Below are positions 1 to 5,814 of a stretch of DNA of 5,926 nt, piece after piece. Source of the stretch: Nitrospira sp. (lineage in GTDB: Bacteria > Nitrospirota > JACRHL01); the NCBI GenBank assembly GCA_026994095.1, contig JALWRU010000239.1:1-5926 (forward strand), given 5' to 3'. Positions within the stretch are counted from its first letter, which is position 1. Each line of letters begins with the position of its first letter. The position numbers and the translations under genes are program-made. The notes under the pieces are model-generated. The model searched no databases, was not told the DNA's origin, and worked only from the letters and a program-made list of their open reading frames with translations.

Positions 1-128
1 CTTTCTATCAGCGTCCGCTTTTGACTTGTGGGCAACCTCTCCGGCTCGGCGAAATCCTCAACGTAGCGCTGCTACGCCTGCGGTTTCACCTCACCTGCGA
101 GAACGCCCACAAGCCAAAATCGAACGCC
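1..128. repeat. Large palindromic intergenic repeat, copy 1
   Basis: This is one of four substantial copies in the window. The outer arms are inverted repeats: the left arm (about 10-33) contains CTTGTGGGC and the right arm (about 105-128) contains GCCCACAAG followed by CCAAAATCGAACGCC. In the centre, 62-76 is a perfect hairpin, CGTAGC-gct-GCTACG. Between centre and outer arms lies a second pairing arm, 48-56 with 82-90 (GGCGAAATC with GGTTTCACC, one mismatch). The left end touches the window edge, so the true boundary is unknown. Size (about 120 bp), palindromy and intergenic position recall ERIC-type or MITE-like elements, but I cannot assign it to a named family. It encodes no convincing protein. 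Confidence 0.85.
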
Positions 129-190
129 TACGCCGGTTGGTTTTCTGGGTGGGCGAGGCCGGGTTGCTGGCCCGTTCTGCTTTTTATAGG
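129..190. repeat. Tail shared by repeat copies 1 and 3
   Basis: After the right arm of copy 1, about 60 bp (from TACGCCGGTTG to the T-run near 182-186) match the sequence after copy 3 (2649-2706) at roughly three quarters of positions. Copy 2 lacks it and copy 4 is cut before it. Part of the tail (TTTTCTGGGTGGGC) resembles a degenerate left arm, so it may be the start of a decayed further copy. It ends in a pyrimidine-rich CTGCTTTTTAT, but no strong stem precedes it, so I do not call a terminator. Confidence 0.6.
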
Positions 191-251
191 AATGGTCGCC
201 CTCGGCCCCGTGCAGCATGGTGGCCCGTTCGCCCACCGTGTCACTGGCCCG

Positions 252-309
252 CTGCCCTTATCGTCGCACGCCGTGCGTGCCTGCCCTTATCGTTGCAGGC
301 CGCGCGTGC
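252..309. repeat. Two-copy 29-bp tandem repeat
   Basis: Two adjacent 29-bp units, 252-280 and 281-309, both start CTGCCCTTATCGT and end GCGTGC. They differ at three positions. A possible truncated third start (CTGTCATTTT) follows at 310. The first unit contains a small hairpin, CGCAC-gcc-GTGCG; the second does not keep it. No gene covers this stretch and the role is unknown. Confidence 0.75.
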
Positions 310-368
310 CTGTCATTTTTTTGACGATAGGGGTTTAGTTCTGCGATGGGAGGGCCGAAAAGTGATTT

Positions 369-592
369 GTGAGCGCGGACGGCGACCCTGTTGACCTTCG
401 GGTTAACCCTGATCCGGACGCTTCCCCCCCCTCCCGTCAGCTGGGTCAGGGTGGGGTCGCCGTCCGCCGTCTCACCTTGACGAAGTGGTACTGACGGGAG
501 CCGGGGTAAGGGCAATCAGGAGCAATCTCGATTGCTCTGGTAGAGGGGGACTAAGGGGAGTGATGGTGATTTTCACCATCACTCCCCTTTTT
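369..592 (+). ncRNA. Candidate structured non-coding RNA
   Basis: No credible protein lies here, but the DNA is dense in stable inverted repeats that end in a terminator on the same strand. Domain 1 is closed by a perfect 14-bp helix, 375-388 with 454-467 (GCGGACGGCGACCC), extended outward by GTGAG 369-373 with CTCAC 471-475. It encloses two hairpins: 390-407 (GTTGACC-TTCG-GGTTAAC, one G-U pair, a classic C(UUCG)G tetraloop) and 408-415 with 443-450 (8 bp, one G-U pair), whose apical loop holds a run of eight C. This makes a compact three-way junction. Domain 2 is a hairpin at 519-538 with loop CTCG. Domain 3 is the terminator at 553-592. The 5' end is not defined; a TTGACG at 321-326 could be a -35 but no good -10 follows. 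I do not recognise it as 6S, tmRNA, RNase P or SRP RNA. An untranslated leader or tail of an unseen transcript is the alternative. Confidence 0.55.
553..592 (+). terminator. Strong Rho-independent terminator
   Basis: A perfect 17-bp stem, 553-569 with 573-589 (right arm TCACCATCACTCCCCTT), has a three-base TTT loop and runs into TTTTT (588-592) followed by ATTT. The T-run is on the + strand 3' side only, so it terminates rightward transcription. No coding gene lies upstream in the window, so it most likely ends the candidate RNA. It also insulates the OmpA-family gene 230 bp downstream. Confidence 0.9.
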
Positions 593-810
593 ATTTGCGC
601 ACCTCCGGAAGCCGCCATCTGGTAGTGGGTCGGGCGTCCCTCAGTCACGGTACCTAAATGCTCCCCATCGCCCCCAGGCCGCGCCTGCTTCAGACCGCGC
701 AGTTGGTGTCCGAACATGTTAATACTTTACGAAAGTTGGCCTTCCGACTACTATTAGTGCAATTCGATATCTCGCCGGGAAGCGTTTGGTTCAGACTGCC
801 CCCAAGGAAT
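593..810. other. Intergenic stretch without a gene
   Basis: Between the terminator and the ribosome binding site of the lipoprotein gene I see no convincing open frame, RNA fold or repeat. The only signal is a weak promoter-like pair at 736-763. Confidence 0.5.
736..763 (+). promoter_or_regulatory. Weak promoter candidate for the OmpA-family gene
   Basis: TTGGCC (736-741) and TGCAAT (758-763) match sigma-70 -35 and -10 consensus at four of six positions each, with a 16-bp spacer. The -10 lacks the important second-position A. This would leave a 5' leader of roughly 50 bases. It is a guess supported mainly by position. Confidence 0.22.
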
Positions 811-823
811 GGAGGTTTTTTTT

Positions 824-2344
824 GTGTCTCCGATTGACACCTTTTCAGGTATAGCCCTCCCGGTACGCCGTCTGTCTTCCTGCACGCCGCTGGCGTTGCT
901 GCTGGCAGGCACTTTGGCACTTTTGAGTGGCTGTGCCGCTGGCCCGGATGACCGTGGCTATTCCGGCGGACGCCCCTCTGCCGCTACTGCTGAAAATACC
1001 ATCCTTGCGCTGGATAATGCCCTTGCTGAAGACGACGTTCGGGCGCTGGAAGATCTGGCCCCGGATGGCCTCAACTGGGCGCGAGAGGCGCTGGTTCGGG
1101 CCCGTTCAGCCGCCGCTGCTGGCAAGTCGGTAGCGGCCACTCAGGAGGCCCAAAGTGGCCTGAAACGGCTGGCCCGCGCCCGTCGCGACGCCGAGATGTC
1201 AAAAGAGCTTTTAAGCACTGCACTGGCAGCCCGTGAGCGTGCCCATCTGGCCGGTGCCCGCGACTACAACAGCGTCACCATGAACGCCCTGGACAACGAA
1301 ATCATCGATCTGGCCCGCATGGTAGAGCGGGGCATGAACTACGAGATTAAGCCGCAGGTGCGCTCGCTGGCCCAACGCTACGCCAATCAGGAACTGGTTG
1401 CGCTCAAGGGGGATTTGTCAGTCCTGCCGGATCAGGCGCTTGCCGCAGCCAAACAGGGCCAGTCGGACCGGCTGGCACCCAAGACGTTGGCCCGCGCCGA
1501 GGCCGCCCGTCAGGCGGCGCTTGCGGCCCTGGACGACGACCGGGAAGAGCGCGCCACCGCTGACGGGTTTGCCGGTCGTGCGACCTGGGAGGCCCGTCGG
1601 GCCGTCCACCTGAGCGACATGCTGCGCGAGTTCAAGCGGTTAAACTACACCCGTGAAGACATCCTCTTGTGGTATCAGGACCAACTCTCCACCATTGCCC
1701 AGCCGTTGGGAGAGGACCTGCCGTTTGATACCTCCAACGAGGAGGTCATCGCCAGCCTTTCCGGGCGGATCGAGGCCCTGATGGACGATGCCCAGAGCGG
1801 CGATGGGGCCCGTGGTGAATTACAGCGTCTGGAGGCTGATCTGGCCGATCAGGAGGCCGAAGTCGAGCGACTCACTGACGAGTTGGAGACGCTGCGTAAC
1901 CAGTACAATTCCCTGCTGGCCGACGAACAGGCTCGTTTTGCCTTTGTGCAGGCGTTGTTCACCCCCAGTGAAGCCATTGTCTACCGCCAGCGGGACAATG
2001 TCTTGATTTCGGCGCAGGGCTTTACCTTCCCGCCGGGGAGTGCCGAGATTACCGCCCCCAACTTCCCGCTGCTCAACAAGCTGGTGGATGCCATCAACCG
2101 CTTCCCGGACAGCCAGATCAAGCTGTCGGGCCATACCGACAGCCGGGGCGACAAACGGGTCAACCTGCAACTGTCGAAAAAACGGGCCGAAGTGGTGCGC
2201 CGCTTTCTGGTGGATCTGGGGCACATCGATCCGTCAAGGATTACCGCCGAGGGCCACGGCTCCCGCCGTCCGGTGGCGAGCAATGATACGAGAGAGGGGC
2301 GGGAGGCGAATCGGAGGGTGGAGATACTACTCATCAACGAGTGA
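824..2344 (+). CDS. OmpA-family outer-membrane lipoprotein with coiled coil
   Basis: This is a predicted lipoprotein anchored in the outer membrane that binds peptidoglycan through a C-terminal OmpA domain. I prefer the GTG at 824 (506 aa): GGAGG at 811-815 sits 8 bases upstream, whereas the in-frame ATG at 809 (511 aa) has AAGGA directly abutting it. The signal peptide ends in lipobox LSGC with Cys37; the next residues are Ala-Ala, not Asp, so export to the outer membrane is expected. Residues about 55-320 are Ala-, Arg- and Glu-rich and helical; the first part may be a DUF4398-like region, unverified. About 330-370 is a heptad-like coiled coil. The OmpA domain covers about 392-506, with GHTDSRG (Asp439), LSKKRAEVVRRFL and NRRVEI (496-501). 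The Asp and the Arg of NRRV correspond to the residues that hold diaminopimelate in OmpA-like domains. It probably tethers envelope to cell wall; any specific partner is unknown. Confidence 0.9.
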   Translation: MSPIDTFSGIALPVRRLSSCTPLALLLAGTLALLSGCAAGPDDRGYSGGRPSAATAENTILALDNALAEDDVRALEDLAPDGLNWAREALVRARSAAAAGKSVAATQEAQSGLKRLARARRDAEMSKELLSTALAARERAHLAGARDYNSVTMNALDNEIIDLARMVERGMNYEIKPQVRSLAQRYANQELVALKGDLSVLPDQALAAAKQGQSDRLAPKTLARAEAARQAALAALDDDREERATADGFAGRATWEARRAVHLSDMLREFKRLNYTREDILLWYQDQLSTIAQPLGEDLPFDTSNEEVIASLSGRIEALMDDAQSGDGARGELQRLEADLADQEAEVERLTDELETLRNQYNSLLADEQARFAFVQALFTPSEAIVYRQRDNVLISAQGFTFPPGSAEITAPNFPLLNKLVDAINRFPDSQIKLSGHTDSRGDKRVNLQLSKKRAEVVRRFLVDLGHIDPSRITAEGHGSRRPVASNDTREGREANRRVEILLINE

Positions 2345-2354
2345 GTTGAGTCTT

Positions 2355-2377
2355 TACCGGCGTCCGCTTTTGGCTTT
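2355..2377. repeat. Truncated left-arm fragment of the palindromic repeat
   Basis: TACCGGCGTCCGCTTTTGGC followed by TT matches the left arm of the full copies and then breaks off. It lies 10 bases after the stop codon of the OmpA-family gene and about a dozen bases before full copy 2, so the array starts with a broken unit or a short local duplication. Confidence 0.7.
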
Positions 2378-2384
2378 ATGGCCA

Positions 2385-2510
2385 TCTATCGGCGTCCGTT
2401 TTTGGCTTGTGGGCAACCTCTCCGGCTCCCGAAAATCCTCAACGTAGCGCTGCTACGCCTCCGGTATTTCGCTCACCTGCGAGAACATCCACAAACCAAA
2501 ATCGAACGCC
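2385..2510. repeat. Large palindromic intergenic repeat, copy 2
   Basis: This is a full copy of the family. The left arm runs from GGCGTCCG (2391) to CTTGTGGGC and the right arm ends CCAAAATCGAACGCC (2510), giving a 120-bp core. The central hairpin CGTAGC-gct-GCTACG is at 2443-2457. The middle arm is 2430-2437 with 2463-2471 (CGAAAATC with GGTATTTCG, one bulged A). Right-arm changes (ATCCACAAACC) weaken the outer pairing slightly. It lacks the tail of copies 1 and 3 and passes through GGGTGTCTAT into copy 3. Confidence 0.88.
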
Positions 2511-2518
2511 TACGGGTG

Positions 2519-2648
2519 TCTATCTACCGGCGTCCGCTTTTGGCTTGTGGGCAACCTCTCCGGCTCCCGAAAATCCTCAACGTAGCGCTGCTACGCCTCC
2601 GGTATTTCGCTCACCTGCGAGAACACCCACAAGTCAAAATCGAACGCC
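2519..2648. repeat. Large palindromic intergenic repeat, copy 3
   Basis: This full copy lies in the same orientation as copy 2. The core is 2529-2648 (120 bp) and the central hairpin 2581-2595. The middle arm is 2568-2575 with 2601-2609, identical to copy 2. The outer arms are well conserved (CTTGTGGGC on the left; CCCACAAGTC then AAAATCGAACGCC on the right). With copy 2 it forms a head-to-tail pair filling the space between two convergent genes. Confidence 0.88.
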
Positions 2649-2706
2649 TACGCCGGTTGATTTTTGGGTGGGCAAGACCGGATTGGCTTCCCCATTCTGT
2701 TTTTAA
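2649..2706. repeat. Tail of repeat copy 3, overlapping the protease stop codon
   Basis: The sequence from TACGCCGGTTGATTTTTGGG to the T-run at 2700-2704 aligns with the tail after copy 1 (129-190). Its last bases include the TAA stop (2703-2705, minus strand) of the protease gene, so the repeat abuts, or supplied, the end of that reading frame. Confidence 0.6.
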
Positions 2707-4298
2707 GGGTCGGTTTTTGCCAGCCTTGGCCTTGCCTCGCGGCCCAGTCCGTAGACGTGGCGCAGCATGCCGCCTCGCACCACCTCGGGTAGTGCCAGCA
2801 AGGTCTGGTAAAAACGCAGGATCACCGGGCAGTAGGTCGTGGCGGGGACGCCTTCGCCGTCCGGGTGAGATAGCGCCTCGACCGCCTGTTCACCCATCTC
2901 CTTTTTGAGCTGGGTGATGACCTGCCGCAGCAACCGCTCACTTAAGCCCGGCTCCAATGCCGGGCCGACTTCCGGTACGCGAATGACGTTGGTGATCGAC
3001 TCCCGGCGGCGCTCCTGCATCCCTTTGGGCACCATCTCCGGCTCGATGGAACCCCATTTCTCCGGCAATAAAAACCGAAAACAGTTGAGCGGATTGTCCT
3101 CGTACAGATACGCCAGCCGCTCAATGATCGACTCGGTAAAAGCAATCACCTCTGCGTCCGGTGCAGTGGTCAGGTAGCCCAGCATGATCGGCCCGAAGCG
3201 GTCGTCCAGATCCGCCTCCAACTGGGCCAGTGAATCGCCCTTGGCCGCCTGCTCCATCGTGTCGGAAAGCAATTGGGCAAATGCCGGTGGGTCCACTTCG
3301 GACAGAACCCGCAAGGCCACCTGCTGACTCATCCAGCCAGCGACGGCCTCTGGCTCTGGAGCCAGTACGGGGGTCGGTGGGGCAAACTGCTCGCCGGTCA
3401 CCACCTGATCGACCACATGGGCCGCCACCAGCACCTGTGCGGGGGGGGACCACAGATCGTTGTGGGGGATGCTGGATGCCAGTTGCGCAAAGTCCTGACT
3501 GATGCCGCTCAACTCCAGCGCAAGCTGCAAGCGGGCCGACTCGCGAATGGCATTGGGTTGGTCGCCGTTGGGCAGCGCCGGTACATGAAAGCCGATCCGT
3601 GCGCCATTTCTCAGCAGGCGGGGCTGGCCGGACAAAAACGCCACTGCACAGGCGCTGTCACAGTGGCTGGGTACATAGGTGGCCAAGTGGGCATCGGTGA
3701 GGTATCCGGCCAGCCGCAGGGCCTCGGCCATGCGCCCGCCGGGGCTGGTCAGCCGCAACACCCGTACCTCTGGATGATCTTGCAGCATGCGCTGCACAGC
3801 CAGCGCGACCCCCATGCGAAAACCGCCGTCCAGTGACAGTTCGGTACCGTCGCCGACGATGGTCAGCGAGTAGGGGGGGACCACTTCTCGCTCCAGCGCC
3901 GCCAGGGTGGTATCGATCAACAGGGGCTTTAAGGTGACTGCGCCGCCAAGCGCTACACCCACCACCAGTGCCACCGCCACCCGCGCCAGCAAGCGGGTCG
4001 CCCTTGCCGAGCGGGCCGCTGCCCGCCAGGCACCGACCAGTGCCCAGGGCACCACCATCAGCAGACACAGTACCGCCAGCAGATGCAGGCGCGCCTGTAC
4101 TACTGAGTACGGGTGAGAGGTGAGCGCCACCAGCACAAACAGCGCGCTGGCAAACAGCATCAAATTGACACCGACCGACCGCCACAGGGGGAGTTCACCC
4201 CGCCAGTGGCGCAGGATGTCACCAAAAAACTGATAGCGCACCGGAGTGGGAGGGGACTGCTCGGACGGCTGGGGTGGGTCGGCGGACATAGCCCCCAT
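2703..4298 (-). CDS. Membrane-anchored ClpP-fold serine protease (COG3904-like)
   Basis: A 531-aa predicted inner-membrane protein with a ClpP/crotonase-type catalytic domain. Three hydrophobic helices lie at about 42-60, 71-91 and 103-123. The Arg-rich loop 91-102 and the basic N-terminus should stay in the cytoplasm, which puts everything after helix 3 in the periplasm. The catalytic domain (about 140-300) shows TSPGG (184-188, oxyanion region), HCDSAC with candidate nucleophile Ser215, and GFH with His238. The spacing (about 30, then 23 residues) matches ClpP. Asp281, before WSPP and VVDQV, is a plausible third triad member. Cys213 and Cys217 flank the serine and could form a disulfide. 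Residues about 320-531 are a helical C-terminal region I do not recognise. The start is the first ATG; its binding site is weak, and Met4 (4289) is an alternative. It is convergent with the lipoprotein gene and divergent from the PhnA-domain gene. The substrate is unknown. Confidence 0.82.
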   Translation of the reverse strand: MGAMSADPPQPSEQSPPTPVRYQFFGDILRHWRGELPLWRSVGVNLMLFASALFVLVALTSHPYSVVQARLHLLAVLCLLMVVPWALVGAWRAAARSARATRLLARVAVALVVGVALGGAVTLKPLLIDTTLAALEREVVPPYSLTIVGDGTELSLDGGFRMGVALAVQRMLQDHPEVRVLRLTSPGGRMAEALRLAGYLTDAHLATYVPSHCDSACAVAFLSGQPRLLRNGARIGFHVPALPNGDQPNAIRESARLQLALELSGISQDFAQLASSIPHNDLWSPPAQVLVAAHVVDQVVTGEQFAPPTPVLAPEPEAVAGWMSQQVALRVLSEVDPPAFAQLLSDTMEQAAKGDSLAQLEADLDDRFGPIMLGYLTTAPDAEVIAFTESIIERLAYLYEDNPLNCFRFLLPEKWGSIEPEMVPKGMQERRRESITNVIRVPEVGPALEPGLSERLLRQVITQLKKEMGEQAVEALSHPDGEGVPATTYCPVILRFYQTLLALPEVVRGGMLRHVYGLGREARPRLAKTDP

Positions 4299-4355
4299 TC
4301 TACCGATCCCGGCGGGTCACGGCGACCGGAACCTTGGTATGTTCTGATCGGTGAT

Positions 4356-4376
4356 GCTGACGGCGCCACGGTCAGC
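4356..4376. promoter_or_regulatory. Short dyad in the divergent intergenic region
   Basis: GCTGAC (4356-4361) and GTCAGC (4371-4376) form a perfect 6-bp inverted repeat with a 9-base spacer. It sits 2 bases upstream of the putative -35 at 4379, between two divergent genes, so it could be an operator. A dyad this short can arise by chance. Confidence 0.25.
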
Positions 4377-4378
4377 GC

Positions 4379-4407
4379 TTGCAATCCACCGGGCAAGGGC
4401 GTAGAAC
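4379..4407 (+). promoter_or_regulatory. Putative sigma-70 promoter of the PhnA-domain gene
   Basis: TTGCAA (4379-4384) and TAGAAC (4402-4407) match consensus at four of six positions each with an ideal 17-bp spacer. Transcription would start near 4414, leaving a leader of about 36 bases before the ATG at 4450. Confidence 0.42.
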
Positions 4408-4449
4408 ATGGGCCGATTGAGCCCCACTCCCATGTGCAGAAGGACCGTC

Positions 4450-4659
4450 ATGGACGTTAAAGATAGCAACGGCAACCCCCTCAGCGACGGCGATTCGGTG
4501 CAGGTCATCAAGGACCTGAAGGTCAAGGGGGCGTCCATGACCTTGAAGCGTGGCAAGACCTTCAAAAAGATCAAGCTCACCAATAAAAGCGGTGAAGTGG
4601 AGTGCCGCGAGGGCAAAAGTACACTGGTGCTGAAGACCTGCTTTCTCAAAAAGGTCTAG
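4450..4659 (+). CDS. Short PhnA (YjdM)-domain protein without zinc ribbon
   Basis: This 69-aa protein matches the C-terminal domain of E. coli YjdM, formerly called PhnA. The diagnostic stretch is VKDSNGNPLSDGDSV (residues 3-17) followed by VIKDLKVKGAS (19-29) and the basic LKRGKTFKKIKL. The N-terminal zinc-ribbon half with its CxxC pairs is absent, and the start is well supported by AGAAGGA (4438-4444) five bases before the ATG, so this is a natural short form rather than a truncated call. The name PhnA comes from a neighbour of the phosphonate operon; a direct role in phosphonate breakdown is not established, and no phn gene is present here. It is predicted soluble and very Lys-rich. No intrinsic terminator is visible after the TAG stop. 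It is divergent from the protease gene. Confidence 0.88.
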   Translation: MDVKDSNGNPLSDGDSVQVIKDLKVKGASMTLKRGKTFKKIKLTNKSGEVECREGKSTLVLKTCFLKKV

Positions 4660-4938
4660 GCAGAGGCCGTCTGCTGCATGACCGCTGTGGTGGGCAGCAC
4701 GATTTTGGTCGGCACGGCCTGCACAAAACCGTACAAATGCCAGTCTCATGCGCGCCGGTGGATCGGGCTGGTTGTGGGTGTAATGGTGGAATTGTTTGAA
4801 CGATCAGCCAGTTACCCTACTTTACAGGGGGGTACCCTGCCGCTGGCACGGAGTTTGAAATACCCCTTGCTCCCCGGTGCGTCGCCCCCATTTTGCTGAG
4901 TTGTGCGATGGCCGCCCCTCTACTGTAAGGAAGCAGTT
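4660..4938. other. Intergenic stretch without a convincing gene
   Basis: A 73-codon open frame (4678-4899) lacks a ribosome binding site and any familiar motif, so I do not call it. A small hairpin, CAGGG-gggta-CCCTG (4825-4839), lies just after the putative reductase promoter. No strong terminator follows the PhnA-domain gene. Confidence 0.5.
4796..4823 (+). promoter_or_regulatory. Putative promoter of the flavin reductase gene
   Basis: TTGAAC (4796-4801) matches the -35 consensus at four of six positions. TACTTT (4818-4823) keeps the key T, A and final T of a -10 element, and the spacer is 16 bp. The leader to the ATG at 4939 would be about 110 bases and would contain the CAGGG/CCCTG hairpin. 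Confidence 0.3.
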
Positions 4939-5814
4939 ATGGCCGATCCCGCCCGCAAGAAGATTCAACAACTGGATGTGATGGTCTCCCGCGTGATTAC
5001 CGAGACCCACGACGCGGTCACGCTGGAACTGTTCACCGGTAACGAACACCTGACCTACAAACCCGGTCACTTCTTAACCATCGACCCCCACCAGTTCCCG
5101 GCGCTGGAGCGTTTTATCGCCTATCTGGAGCATATCAAGGGCCGTAAAGAGCCTGCCCGCGCCTATTCGCTGGCCTCTGCCCCCCATGAGAACTACATCT
5201 CCATCACCGTCAAGGAAGAGCGCTATGAGGCGGGCAAGACCCCTTATCCACCGCTGTTATCACCCCTGTTGGTGAGCCAGATTCCGGCGGGCACCCGTAT
5301 GAAGGTGACCGGCTTTACCGGCCCGTTCACCCTGCCAGACGACATTGGCGAGCGCACCGATCATGTGCTGCATGTGGCAGCGGGCAGTGGCGCGGTGCCC
5401 AATTTCAGCATGATCAAACACATTTTAGAGACCACCGACAACGTGCGGCAGACCCTGGTCTACTCCAACAAGACCTGGGCCGACGTGATCTACAAACGGT
5501 CGCTGGCGTCGTTGACGGCGCTGCATCCGCAGCGTTTACAGGTGATCCACGCGCTGACCCGGCAGGAAGAGCATATCGATCCGGGTGAGAAGATCCATCG
5601 GGGCCGTATCGACGCCGATCTGCTCACCAAGGCGGTGGGCGACACGGATGCGGTGGAGGTATTTGTCTGTGGACCGGGGGTGACTCCGGCAGATAAAAAG
5701 GCCGCCAAAGAGGCGGGTACAGCGCCGAAGCCGAGGTTTTTGGAGTCGGCGGTAGCGTTGCTGAAGGAAGTAGGAGTTGCACCAGAAAAAATCCACACCG
5801 AAAGCTATGGGTAG
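4939..5814 (+). CDS. FNR-type FAD-dependent oxidoreductase
   Basis: This 291-aa soluble flavoprotein of the ferredoxin-NADP reductase superfamily should move electrons between NAD(P)H and a carrier or oxygenase partner. The ATG at 4939 is chosen over an upstream in-frame ATG at 4903 because AAGGAA (4927-4932) lies six bases before it. FAD-domain signs are KPGHFLT (41-47) and RAYSLAS (74-80), the RxYS flavin motif. NAD(P)-domain signs are AAGSGAVPNFSMI (147-159), VYSNKTWADVIY (174-185), HALTR (204-208), VFVCGPG (241-247) and a terminal ESYG (288-291) like the C-terminal aromatic-Gly end of such reductases. About 20 residues (53-72) are inserted before RAYS compared with typical members. There is no CxxxxCxxC plant-type [2Fe-2S] domain, so the partner must be a separate protein and none is encoded nearby. 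The natural substrate is unknown. Confidence 0.87.
   Translation: MADPARKKIQQLDVMVSRVITETHDAVTLELFTGNEHLTYKPGHFLTIDPHQFPALERFIAYLEHIKGRKEPARAYSLASAPHENYISITVKEERYEAGKTPYPPLLSPLLVSQIPAGTRMKVTGFTGPFTLPDDIGERTDHVLHVAAGSGAVPNFSMIKHILETTDNVRQTLVYSNKTWADVIYKRSLASLTALHPQRLQVIHALTRQEEHIDPGEKIHRGRIDADLLTKAVGDTDAVEVFVCGPGVTPADKKAAKEAGTAPKPRFLESAVALLKEVGVAPEKIHTESYG

Noticed and set aside
258..515. Minus-strand 85-codon frame over the candidate RNA
   Set aside because: It has no ribosome binding site or protein motif; the stem-loop architecture and the + strand terminator explain the region better.
519..560. tRNA-like stretch (TGGTAGAG resembles a D-loop)
   Set aside because: There is no T-loop GTTCRA motif, no acceptor pairing and no anticodon arm; the bases belong to hairpin 2 and the terminator.
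369..810. Riboswitch or attenuator leader of the OmpA-family gene
   Set aside because: The terminator is about 230 bases before the start codon and I see no competing antiterminator pairing, so a separate RNA is more likely, though not proven.
2391..2648. Repeat copies as ordinary Rho-independent terminators
   Set aside because: The palindromes are strong, but neither strand has a T-run directly after the hairpin, so only a structural or Rho-linked role remains possible.
2355..2710. CRISPR array
   Set aside because: Repeat units are about 120 bp, nearly contiguous and palindromic throughout, with no regular unique spacers and no cas genes.
2378..2908. Long + strand open frame across the repeat array, and similar frames at 26-394 and 2407-2706
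   Set aside because: They translate the palindromic repeats themselves (repeated NPQRSAATP-type segments), have no ribosome binding site, and the longest runs antisense into the protease gene.
4678..4899. 73-codon open frame between the PhnA-domain and reductase genes
   Set aside because: It has no ribosome binding site and no recognisable motif; its composition is that of intergenic DNA, and it contains the likely reductase promoter.
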